Shown here piece by piece: positions 7,828-13,743 of a stretch of DNA of 13,743 bases (positions within the stretch are counted from its first letter, which is position 1; every line of letters starts with the position of its first letter). This DNA comes from Gemmatimonadota bacterium. Its GTDB lineage: Bacteria; Gemmatimonadota; Gemmatimonadetes; Longimicrobiales; UBA6960. The notes beneath the pieces were generated by a model. That model was not told the DNA's origin, did no database searches, and saw only the letters and a list, made by a program, of their open reading frames with translations. A program made the position numbers and the translations under genes. The stretch spans positions 1-13,743 of the forward strand of contig JADFLD010000011.1 of the NCBI GenBank assembly GCA_022564535.1, written 5' to 3'.

Positions 7828-8657
7828 GGTCTCTCCGAGATCGACTTCAGATGGCGAAGGCTGCGCCGGATGCTGTCGATGGCGTCGGACGGCTGATCGT
7901 GTTCGACGAAGGCGTGCCTCAGACCCTGGCGCTCCGCCAAAGCGATGAGCGGTGCGAAGTCGATGACTCCGTCACCGACGTCGACCATGGCACCCGCGGC
8001 GGTCCGATCCTTGAGGTGGATGCTCGAAATCCGCCCTGCGGCTCGCTCCATGTACGCCGCCGGGTCCGCTCCTCCGTCGACCGTCCAGAAGATGTCCATC
8101 TGCCAGTCGACGACGTCGGCGTCGGTACGCTCCAGCAGGAAATCCATCGGAATAGTTCCATCGGGAAGGGGCTCGAACTCCCAACTGTGGTTGTGATACC
8201 CGAAGCGCAGCCCGGCCTCGACCGCCGCGTGCCCCGCGCGCGTGAAGTCGTCGGCGATCCGCCTCAGTCCCTCGGAGCTTCGTTCGCTCCCCGGAATCCC
8301 CGGCACGACAATCAGGCTCTGGCCAAGCTCCTGCGCACTCTCCAGCGCCCGGCCCCAGGACTCCCGAACCTCATTGACGCCGTGGTGACTCGAAGCCGCG
8401 CGCAGCCCGAGGCCGTCGAGTATCGCGCGCATCTCCCGGGGCGTCCTCCCGTACAGTCCGGCGAACTCGACCTCGCGGTATCCGATCTCTGCCACCAACG
8501 CGAGCGTGCGATCCAAATCCGCAGCCAGCTCCTCACGCAGTGTATACAGTTGGACACCGTATACGTCGACCGAACGAGGAGTCAGACTCGCCGAAAGCGC
8601 CTCCTTCGACGCGATGGCAGCCGCCGGTGCAGCGGCGAGGAACGTGCGCCGGTTCAT
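7824..8657 (-). CDS. Tat-exported sugar isomerase/epimerase-like TIM barrel (AP_endonuc_2 family)
   Basis: This 277-residue protein begins with NRRTFLAAAPAAA, a twin-arginine export signal (RR at 3-4) ending near residue 23, followed by a xylose-isomerase-like barrel. Family motifs are GVQLYTLR (34-41), EVEFAGLYG (62-70), YHNHSWEFE (154-162), D188 (QMDIFW), H214 (IHLKD) and E252 (FVEHD), giving the usual metal-ligand set. The start at 8657 is fixed by the ATGA overlap with the DUF1080 stop (8654-8657) and by the signal peptide. Folded, metal-loaded export explains the use of Tat. Close relatives sit beside DUF1080 and Gfo/Idh/MocA genes, and one characterised group hydrates or isomerises 3-keto-glucal-type intermediates. 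That role is an inference here. The protein differs clearly from the cytoplasmic barrel at 3213-4214. Confidence 0.88.
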   Translation of the reverse strand: MNRRTFLAAAPAAAIASKEALSASLTPRSVDVYGVQLYTLREELAADLDRTLALVAEIGYREVEFAGLYGRTPREMRAILDGLGLRAASSHHGVNEVRESWGRALESAQELGQSLIVVPGIPGSERSSEGLRRIADDFTRAGHAAVEAGLRFGYHNHSWEFEPLPDGTIPMDFLLERTDADVVDWQMDIFWTVDGGADPAAYMERAAGRISSIHLKDRTAAGAMVDVGDGVIDFAPLIALAERQGLRHAFVEHDQPSDAIDSIRRSLRHLKSISERP

Positions 8658-9400
8658 CGTCCGATCTCGCGAATCTTGATGTTCCGATACCACACGACGT
8701 CGCCGTGATCCTGTAGCCCGATGTGCCCACGGACGGCCCGTCCATACTCCGGCCACGCGGCAAACTTGCTGTCGGCCACCAGCCCTTCCCACTCCGGACT
8801 ACCGAAGTCGTACTCGACCACTCGAGTGCCATTGAGCCAGTGCTCGACGTGTGTGCCCTCGACCACGACGCGGGATCGGTTCCACGCACCGGCCGCGTGA
8901 ACCACGCCGCGAGGCACTGCGTGCAGACCATAGGTCGACCCCGCGCTCGTGAACGGGCTCTGTCCGTCCAGATGGCCCGCGTCGTCGAGAATCTGCATCT
9001 CGGGGGCGCTATGGTAGATCCGCTCCTCCCCTTTGGCGGCACGGTAGAAGACTCCGCTGTTGCCGGCCTCGCCGACCCGCCACTCCAGGGTCAGCTCGAA
9101 GTCCGTGAACTCGCGGTCGGTGATGATGTCGCCACCACTGCCCACGCGAACCAGCAGGCCGTCCTGCGCCGCCCATCCTTCGGGGGTCTCATCGCGGTCG
9201 TAAAACCGCCAGCCGTCGAGTGAGTGGCCGTCGAAGAGCAACGCCCAGCCGGCTGCACGCTCGGCGTCGGTGAGCACGTTCAGTGCGGTGTCCGAAGTCA
9301 CCGACCGAGCTTCATCCGTCTGCTCCTGGGCACCCGCGCACCCGACCAGCACGAGGAGGGCCATCAAGCCTGAGCACACCCGACGCGTCGCACGCCCCAT
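8654..9400 (-). CDS. DUF1080 (3-keto-disaccharide hydrolase-like) lipoprotein
   Basis: This 248-residue protein has a single DUF1080 (PF06439) concanavalin-like domain: LFDGHSLDGW (55-64), GGDIITDREFTDFEL (89-103), NSGVFYR (114-120), PEMQILDD (133-140), GHIGLQDHG (225-233) and WYRNIKI (237-243). The N-terminus is a lipoprotein signal, with basic residues, a hydrophobic core and lipobox LVGC at Cys21, so it should be membrane-anchored outside the cytoplasm. DUF1080 proteins include enzymes that cleave 3-keto-glycosides by elimination or hydrolysis; many remain uncharacterised. The start at 9400 is preferred because the signal peptide begins well there. An in-frame ATG at 9424 would overlap the upstream gene by 13 bases and add eight residues. 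Neither has a strong ribosome-binding site. The stop overlaps the next start as ATGA. Confidence 0.9.
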   Translation of the reverse strand: MGRATRRVCSGLMALLVLVGCAGAQEQTDEARSVTSDTALNVLTDAERAAGWALLFDGHSLDGWRFYDRDETPEGWAAQDGLLVRVGSGGDIITDREFTDFELTLEWRVGEAGNSGVFYRAAKGEERIYHSAPEMQILDDAGHLDGQSPFTSAGSTYGLHAVPRGVVHAAGAWNRSRVVVEGTHVEHWLNGTRVVEYDFGSPEWEGLVADSKFAAWPEYGRAVRGHIGLQDHGDVVWYRNIKIREIGR

Positions 9401-9411
9401 GGACGCGCCGA

Positions 9412-10902
9412 TCAAAGCGACCATCCGGTTCGGTACTCTCGGGTCAGCGACCGGTTGGCCTCTTCGGAATTCGTGACGCGCATGTTCGCCGCGTCGTATT
9501 CGATCTTGAAGCCCTGGCCGGCCCGCAGCGCGACGAGACCGAGCAGCATGACCTCGGTGAGGGGCGCCGAGTACGAAAACGGGCTCGTCGCCTCGCCGAT
9601 TCCTCTGCAGGCGTTCGCCCAGTTCATTTCGTGACTGTCCTCGATACGGGCGTAGGTCTGCGACACCGTCGCGGCCTCCTCGTGGAGCTCCTCGGGGAAG
9701 AGCCGAGGATTCTCTCCGTACGTTTCGTGCAAGAGCAGGCCGCGCTCGCCGACGAAGATCACCCCACCCCCTCGCTCGAGCTCGACGTGCGCCGGCAAGC
9801 CGTCCGGACGCTTCGGCATGAGTCCGCCGTCGTACCAGTGCAGTGTCACGGGCGGCATCAGTCCGCGTCGCGGGAACTCGTAGTGGACCGTCATCGCCAT
9901 CGGATACGAGACAGGGTCGTCGGACGGGCCACCCCACGGCGTCGACGTGGTCTCCACCGACGTCGGATAGCCGAGATCGAGCGCCCAGAACGGGTGGTCC
10001 ATGAGATGCGCGCCCATGTCCCCCAGCGCGCCCACGCCGAAGTCTACCCAACCGCGCCAGTGGAAGGGGTGGTAGATCGGATGGTACTTCACCTCGCGGG
10101 CGCACGGGCCCAAGTAGAGATCCCAGTCAAACTCCTCGGGCACCGGGAAGTCGGCCCAAAGGCCCGATGCCTGTGCTTCGGAAACCGACCCTGGCCACCA
10201 CGACCGATCCGGGGACATCGGGTCGAAGTCGTCACCCATCGGAGCCGGTCGAAGGAGCCCCTGCGCCCAGATCGGCCGGTTGGTCCAGACGTGGACCTCA
10301 CGGACATTGCCGATCACTCCGGCCTGCACCCACTCGTTGATGAGTCGCGCCTCGTCCGACGAGTGCCCCTGATTTCCCATCTGCGTCACGACGCCCGTGC
10401 TCTTTGCGAGCGCCTGGAGCGCGCGGGCTTCATGCACCGAGTAGGTCAGAGGCTTCTGCACGTAGACGTGCTTGCCGGCCCTCATCGCGGCAGCCGCGAT
10501 CACTGCGTGCGTGTGGTCCGGCGTCGCGATCACGACCGCGTCGATGTCCGACTGCCGGTCCAGCATGTCCTCGAAGTGAGTGTACTTCGCGGCCCGTTCG
10601 TATTGCTCGGCCCAGCGCACGCCCTCCTCCCGGGGATTCCCGTCCCCGTCGGTCATGCGCTCCCGGACCTTGTCGAGGACGAGCGCATGATCCAGGTCAC
10701 AGACGGCCACGATGTTCTCCGAACCGAGGTGCTGCGCGTTCTCGGCGCCCATCCCTCCGGCCCCGACGATCGCCACGTTGAGCGTGTCGCTCGGCGCCCT
10801 GTAGCCGCGCCCTCCGACCACATGGCGAGGTACGATCATGCCCCCGAGGGCGAGCTTCGATGACGTCGAGACGAAGTCCCGGCGCGAAAGGTCGTCAGAC
10901 AC
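9412..10902 (-). CDS. Tat-exported Gfo/Idh/MocA-family oxidoreductase
   Basis: This 496-residue protein is the first operon gene. It starts at a GTG (10902) with AGGA eight bases upstream. The N-terminus carries the twin-arginine signal [16 protein letters not shown] (6-21). A Rossmann domain follows with GAGGMG (47-52), ATPDHTH (126-132) and VQKPLT (148-153, catalytic-type K150 with Q replacing the usual E), then the long C-terminal domain of the secreted subfamily with GNQGHS (176-181) and [15 protein letters not shown] (294-308; H299 and D302 in the active-site region). The extra length over the ~350-residue family norm is typical of the secreted group. Exported members must carry a tightly bound NAD(P), as glucose-fructose oxidoreductase does, so a cofactor-recycling oxidoreduction is likely. 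A role on 3-keto sugars is inferred from neighbours. Confidence 0.91.
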   Translation of the reverse strand: MSDDLSRRDFVSTSSKLALGGMIVPRHVVGGRGYRAPSDTLNVAIVGAGGMGAENAQHLGSENIVAVCDLDHALVLDKVRERMTDGDGNPREEGVRWAEQYERAAKYTHFEDMLDRQSDIDAVVIATPDHTHAVIAAAAMRAGKHVYVQKPLTYSVHEARALQALAKSTGVVTQMGNQGHSSDEARLINEWVQAGVIGNVREVHVWTNRPIWAQGLLRPAPMGDDFDPMSPDRSWWPGSVSEAQASGLWADFPVPEEFDWDLYLGPCAREVKYHPIYHPFHWRGWVDFGVGALGDMGAHLMDHPFWALDLGYPTSVETTSTPWGGPSDDPVSYPMAMTVHYEFPRRGLMPPVTLHWYDGGLMPKRPDGLPAHVELERGGGVIFVGERGLLLHETYGENPRLFPEELHEEAATVSQTYARIEDSHEMNWANACRGIGEATSPFSYSAPLTEVMLLGLVALRAGQGFKIEYDAANMRVTNSEEANRSLTREYRTGWSL

Positions 10903-11018
10903 GGCGCTTGTCCTGATGGAAGTAACGATCGGGACAAACTAGGGCCGCGAGCCGGTTTCGCTACGCGACCCGACGATGAAGACGGAGATCGGAGTTTGGC
11001 CCAGCCCAAAAGCCGGGC
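10903..11018 (-). promoter_or_regulatory. Operon leader: probable promoter region with TTGTCC/GGACAA inverted repeat
   Basis: This 116-base gap precedes the seven-gene operon, so it should hold its promoter. TTGTCC (10908-10913) and its reverse complement GGACAA (10932-10937) are separated by 18 bases; the proximal arm covers the GTG gene's AGGA ribosome-binding site. A possible but poor -10 (TAGTTT) is visible on the minus strand near 10942-10937. Near the upstream gene's stop, AGCCC 11003-11007 can pair with GGGCT 11015-11019, a weak hairpin without a T tract. No confident promoter can be assigned. Confidence 0.35.
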
Positions 11019-12122
11019 TCAGCTCCCTTCGGCCTCCTCCACGAGGCGTCCTATCCGGGGCCGAAGCTTGATCGGGAGACGCCGCAGATGAGCCTCGAGC
11101 ATCCGCCTGGGCGTGAGCTCTTGATCGATGATCCGCGCGATCTCCTCTTCCCGCTTCCAGATGAACTCGAGCGCGCGCACTTCGAGGTCCAGCATCCGCT
11201 TCTCGACCGATTCATTCAGGGCGATCTCGAGCCCGATCGTGCCCGTCGCACCCATCTTCCACAACGACTCGCGGTTCTTCGTCACACCCAGGGCGAATTC
11301 ACCCGCGGACCCCGAGGCCTCGATCGCCTTCGCGGCATCGGCGATCCTCCGCTCGCTGGCCCCACCGATGTTCTGATAAGCCAGAAGGCGGCGGAGCACG
11401 TTCTCGGCGACGTCGCCATGCAGCTCATAGACCTTGTCGGGCGTCCAAGGGTCGCACCGCTGACAGGGAATGCCGACGCCGAGGCGCCCGTCCTCTCCCT
11501 CGAGGGGGTAGACCCACCAGCCCAGGTCGTACCGCAAGGCACGAAGCGTGCTCTGGCAGTTCGGACACGTCTCGCGACCGTGCCAGGCGGCCCAGCCGAA
11601 CCGGCGCCAGCGCAATATATCCGCCACCGGGGTGTCCTTCCAGTCGATCACGAAGTCCCCATCGAAGAATCCGACCATCTCTCCGACGTACTGCATGGCG
11701 CCGAACGTGTACGCCGTCACCTTGGAGCGTTTGCTTTCGAACGAGGTTTTCCGCTTTCTCAGTTCTCTTCCGTACCGCCACCACGCCTGCTCCACGAGGC
11801 TGGCGTCGCCGACGCGCACGAGGGTAAGCGGGCCCACATGTATGAGCGCGATATTGGCGGTATGCCCCATCGGGCGTCCGTGGTCCCGGGCCAGCCGCTC
11901 GAGCTCGTAGAGCGCGCCCTCACGCTCCTCGATGGGGGCCAGGTTCCAGCGGTGGCAACCCTCGCACACCGCCCAGAGTCGACCGTTGCTCGGGTCGTAG
12001 GCGATCCTGCGCCCTCGTGACATGTGCACGAGCTGGCCGTTCTCCGGAAACGGCTTGTGGCAGAATAGGCAGCGTGTGAACATCAGGCTCCGCCGCGTCG
12101 CTAGCGTCTTCTTCATCGTCAT
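11019..12122 (-). CDS. Unrecognised protein with two pairs of CxxC knuckles (zinc-ribbon-like)
   Basis: I do not recognise this 367-residue family. Four CxxC knuckles form two similarly spaced pairs: C18/C21 (CLFC) with C53/C56 (CEGC), 31 residues apart, and C186/C189 (CPNC) with C220/C223 (CQRC), 30 residues apart. Each pair could fold as a zinc ribbon. Between them is a basic stretch (ELRKRKTSFESKRSK, 120-134); after residue 230 the protein is mostly charged helix-forming sequence rich in Arg and Glu. There is no signal peptide or membrane segment, so it is probably cytoplasmic and may bind nucleic acid or scaffold a complex, which is inference. The start is uncertain among ATGs at 12137, 12122 and 12116; 12122 is chosen for GGGGA four bases upstream. 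CEGCH resembles a haem c CxxCH motif, but a signal peptide is lacking. The gene is divergent from the SDR gene. Confidence 0.75.
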   Translation of the reverse strand: MTMKKTLATRRSLMFTRCLFCHKPFPENGQLVHMSRGRRIAYDPSNGRLWAVCEGCHRWNLAPIEEREGALYELERLARDHGRPMGHTANIALIHVGPLTLVRVGDASLVEQAWWRYGRELRKRKTSFESKRSKVTAYTFGAMQYVGEMVGFFDGDFVIDWKDTPVADILRWRRFGWAAWHGRETCPNCQSTLRALRYDLGWWVYPLEGEDGRLGVGIPCQRCDPWTPDKVYELHGDVAENVLRRLLAYQNIGGASERRIADAAKAIEASGSAGEFALGVTKNRESLWKMGATGTIGLEIALNESVEKRMLDLEVRALEFIWKREEEIARIIDQELTPRRMLEAHLRRLPIKLRPRIGRLVEEAEGS

Positions 12123-12256
12123 CACTTCCCCGTCCATCACCCGCCGCGACCACGAGTGGCCACGCCACGCTTGGAAGGCGACCGCACTTCCAAGGTAATG
12201 AATACGAGAGGAGCGGCGACAGGTTGCCGGGCTGCAGGAGGCCGAGGAGCAAATCG
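12123..12256. promoter_or_regulatory. Divergent intergenic region with a perfect operator-like palindrome
   Basis: This 134-base region separates two divergent genes. CTTGGAAG (12170-12177) and its exact reverse complement CTTCCAAG (12187-12194) flank a 9-base spacer, the shape of a dimeric repressor or activator site. A weak plus-strand promoter may overlap it, with TTGGAA (12171-12176) as -35 and GGTAAT (12194-12199) as -10 at 17 bases, or TAATGA (12196-12201) at 19 bases. A GTGGCCAC palindrome lies at 12156-12163. No regulator gene is adjacent. Confidence 0.5.
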
Positions 12257-13003
12257 ATGAGCGAAATGAAGGGAAAGGTCGCGTTGGTAACGGGCGGCAG
12301 CCGAGGAATCGGAGCGGCCATCGCACGGTCGTTCGCTCGAGCCGGCGCGCGGGTCGTGATCACGCACCGGGACAGCGCCGGGCAAGCGGAGACCACGCGT
12401 TCCTCTCTCTCCGGGAAAGGGCATCGTGTGATTCAGGCGTCCGCCGTGGACTCGGCCGCCCTCGACGCCGCGGCCTCCTCCGTGGCGGAGGTCGAAGGGC
12501 GGCTCGACGTTCTCGTGAACAACGCCGCGATGACTCGGGTCATCCCCCACGCCGACCTCGATGAGCTCGACGATGAACTCTTCGACATGGTGTTTCGCAC
12601 GAACGTGCGCGGGGCGTTTGCCACGGTGCGCTCGTTCCGAACGCTCCTGCAGGCTGGTGACGGAGGCGTCATCGTGAACATCTCGTCACTCGCCGCACAG
12701 ATGGCGAACGGGAGCAACGTGGCTTACTGCGCCTCGAAGGCCGCCCTGGACAACATGACGATGTCTCTCGCCCGTGCGCTCGCCCCGGAGGTGCGCGTTC
12801 TCTCGGTCGCGCCAGGACTCGTGGACACGCAGTTCACGAAGGGGTGGAGCCCGGAAGCGCGCCGGCAGACGGCCGACGATACGCCTCTGGGACGAATCGC
12901 CACTCCGGAAGACATCGCCAACGCCGTACTCGCCGCGGTGACCCATCTCACCTTCGTGACCGGCGTCGTGATTCCGGTCGATGGGGGGCGCCCGCTCGGC
13001 TGA
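12257..13003 (+). CDS. Classical short-chain dehydrogenase/reductase (SDR, FabG-like)
   Basis: This 248-residue cytoplasmic NAD(P)-dependent oxidoreductase has the full classical SDR set: the cofactor motif TGGSRGIG (12-19), NNAA (88-91), N116 (RTNVRGAF), the catalytic Ser in NISS (141-144), Y157 and K161 (YCASK), and APG (185-187). An Arg after the Rossmann glycines and HRD (37-39) after strand two leave NADP use possible. The start at 12257 is supported by GAGGAG at 12244-12249, seven bases upstream; an earlier in-frame ATG at 12224 has no such site. It is the only complete plus-strand gene. Transcribed alone from the divergent region, it converges on the RidA gene nine bases after its stop. 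SDRs of this type act on ketoacyl, sugar or steroid-like substrates; the actual one is unknown. Confidence 0.93.
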   Translation: MSEMKGKVALVTGGSRGIGAAIARSFARAGARVVITHRDSAGQAETTRSSLSGKGHRVIQASAVDSAALDAAASSVAEVEGRLDVLVNNAAMTRVIPHADLDELDDELFDMVFRTNVRGAFATVRSFRTLLQAGDGGVIVNISSLAAQMANGSNVAYCASKAALDNMTMSLARALAPEVRVLSVAPGLVDTQFTKGWSPEARRQTADDTPLGRIATPEDIANAVLAAVTHLTFVTGVVIPVDGGRPLG

Positions 13004-13012
13004 AGCGGCCTC

Positions 13013-13513
13013 CTATCCCCCCTCCGGCACCGCGGCGATGCACTCGATCTCGACGAGCGCGCCCAACGCGAGGCCACTCGCCGCCAGCGCCGACCGCGCG
13101 GGCGGATCGGAAGGGAAGTACTCGACGTATACGGCGTTCATCGCCGCGTAGTCGTCGATGTCGGATAGGAACACGGTACACTTGATCACGTCTTCGAGCG
13201 TCGCGTCCGCGGCGGCGAGTACGGAGATGATGTTCTCCATGGTTTGGCGCGTCTCGGCTTCGATTCCGCCTTCTATGAGCTGCGGCGGCATCACTCCGGG
13301 AAGGGCTCCGAGGGCACCCGAAAGAAAGATGAAGTCACCGCTGCGCACGGCGGACGAAAAGACCGGCAAGCGAGCCACACCCTCCGGCTGGATGATCTGT
13401 CGGCGCGTGGACACGACCTCGACCGATCCGCGGTCCGTCCGCTCCTCGAAGGTGCACGTGCCGAAGGCAGAAATGGCAAGGACTGCCATCAGGAATCCCG
13501 CTGTGTATCGCAT
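13013..13513 (-). CDS. RidA/YjgF/UK114-family protein with N-terminal export signal
   Basis: This 166-residue protein ends in a complete RidA domain (about 45-165). The substrate-carboxylate arginine R140 lies in PPARSALA, and E155 in LVEIECIAAV corresponds to the water-activating acid of active RidA enzymes. RidA hydrolyses reactive imine/enamine intermediates made by PLP enzymes, normally in the cytoplasm. Here about 40 extra N-terminal residues begin with a hydrophobic signal (AGFLMAVLAISAFG, 5-18) and Cys20, which hints at a lipoprotein although the lipobox is poor. Export therefore seems likely, and the role may differ from textbook RidA. The start at 13513 is chosen over a GTG at 13528 because GAGAG lies about nine bases upstream. 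It converges with the SDR gene and diverges from the gene starting at 13694. Confidence 0.87.
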   Translation of the reverse strand: MRYTAGFLMAVLAISAFGTCTFEERTDRGSVEVVSTRRQIIQPEGVARLPVFSSAVRSGDFIFLSGALGALPGVMPPQLIEGGIEAETRQTMENIISVLAAADATLEDVIKCTVFLSDIDDYAAMNAVYVEYFPSDPPARSALAASGLALGALVEIECIAAVPEGG

Positions 13514-13693
13514 ATTATACGCTCTCACTCTTGCTCATCGTCGAACTGGAAGGTGTGCCACCCCGGCGCGCTACGCCATCCCACAACTGTGGCGCAAGGG
13601 GATGTGGCCGAACCCATGCGACCCTATTGTTGCGCCCTTCCTGCCGCGACCAACGCTCGGCCACCGGCGGACCAGCGGGAACGGAGTCATCCC
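13514..13693. promoter_or_regulatory. 180-base divergent intergenic region
   Basis: The region lies between the RidA-like gene (minus) and a Tat-signal gene (plus) and should hold both promoters. A perfect TATAAT on the minus strand (13519-13514) abuts the RidA ATG, too close to serve that start. A short near-palindrome CCACAACTGTGG lies at 13581-13592. No clear -35/-10 pair was found on the plus strand. Confidence 0.3.
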
Positions 13694-13743
13694 ATGAACC
13701 GCAGACATTTCACGCGAGTGACCGGCCTCGGCTTCACCGGACT
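13694..13743 (+). CDS. 5' end of a Tat-exported protein (cut by the window edge)
   Basis: An ATG at 13694, preceded by ACGGAG seven bases upstream, opens a frame that stays open to the window end. The 16 complete codons encode a twin-arginine start (MNRRHFTRVTGLGFTG; RR at 3-4, then a small hydrophobic stretch). Tat signals of the NRRxF type in this neighbourhood precede sugar isomerases, Gfo/Idh/MocA oxidoreductases and amidohydrolases, but the mature protein is outside the window, so no function can be assigned. Confidence 0.7.
   Translation, partial: MNRRHFTRVTGLGFTG

Noticed and set aside
9283..10863. Long plus-strand open frame of 526 codons opposite the exported Gfo/Idh/MocA gene
   Set aside because: No recognisable motif and low-complexity Arg/His-rich translation; the opposite strand carries clear family motifs and a Tat signal.
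11003..11019. Hairpin AGCCC/GGGCT at the end of the CxxC gene as a terminator
   Set aside because: Five-base stem, overlaps the stop codon, and no T tract follows on the minus strand.
11951..11966. CEGCH in the CxxC protein as a haem c binding site
   Set aside because: No signal peptide and only one of the four knuckles is followed by His within a cytochrome-like pattern; the paired knuckle spacing suits zinc better.
11088..12020. Plus-strand open frame of 310 codons opposite the CxxC protein
   Set aside because: Considered because the minus gene is unrecognised, but the minus frame has four ordered CxxC knuckles and a usable ribosome-binding site, while the plus frame shows no motif.
13514..13519. 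Perfect TATAAT box immediately before the RidA start codon
   Set aside because: Transcription would start inside the coding sequence, and no good -35 lies 17 bases upstream (only GACGAT); probably chance from the TAT AAT codons.

Overview
The window looks like an artificial join of two unrelated genomes. Positions 1 to about 396 read as Escherichia coli chromosome on the minus strand: the last ~53 codons of zwf (glucose-6-phosphate dehydrogenase), then the zwf-edd intergenic region with a strong intrinsic terminator, a GntR-type palindrome and the edd ribosome-binding site. The edd start codon would fall just outside base 1. From about 397 onward the DNA is GC-rich and belongs to a different, uncultured-type bacterium. 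The many Tat-type signals, the giant BNR/Asp-box 'glycosyl hydrolase-like' protein and the mix of GMC, Gfo/Idh/MocA, AP_endonuc_2 and DUF1080 genes resemble Gemmatimonadota (Acidobacteriota or Planctomycetota relatives are alternatives). This taxonomic call is an inference from gene style, not from a marker gene.

Layout of the native part. On the minus strand, read from 10902 down to 3213, is a tight seven-gene operon: Tat-exported Gfo/Idh/MocA oxidoreductase, DUF1080 lipoprotein, Tat-exported sugar isomerase/epimerase-like TIM barrel, GMC oxidoreductase, Tat/lipoprotein gluconate-2-dehydrogenase-subunit-3-like partner, cytoplasmic Gfo/Idh/MocA oxidoreductase, and cytoplasmic sugar isomerase/epimerase. 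Four consecutive junctions are 4-base ATGA stop/start overlaps, implying translational coupling. After a 98-base gap comes the secreted BNR-repeat protein, whose 3' end is cut off by the E. coli join. Upstream of the operon is an unrecognised protein with four CxxC knuckles (minus), divergent from an SDR dehydrogenase (plus). A RidA-family protein with an N-terminal export signal (minus) converges on the SDR gene, and the window ends with the first codons of another Tat-signal protein (plus).

Working model for the operon (inference). The enzyme families match the oxidative '3-keto' route of glycoside breakdown. An FAD dehydrogenase (GMC plus small subunit) oxidises a sugar ring at C3, a DUF1080 protein and AP_endonuc_2-type barrels cleave or hydrate/isomerise the 3-keto product, and Gfo/Idh/MocA enzymes reduce or oxidise 3-keto sugars. 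The export signals split the set into a periplasmic half and a cytoplasmic half. No transporter, cytochrome acceptor or regulator is visible in the window. No tRNA, rRNA, CRISPR array or insertion sequence was seen, and no gene-free stretch exceeds 300 bases.
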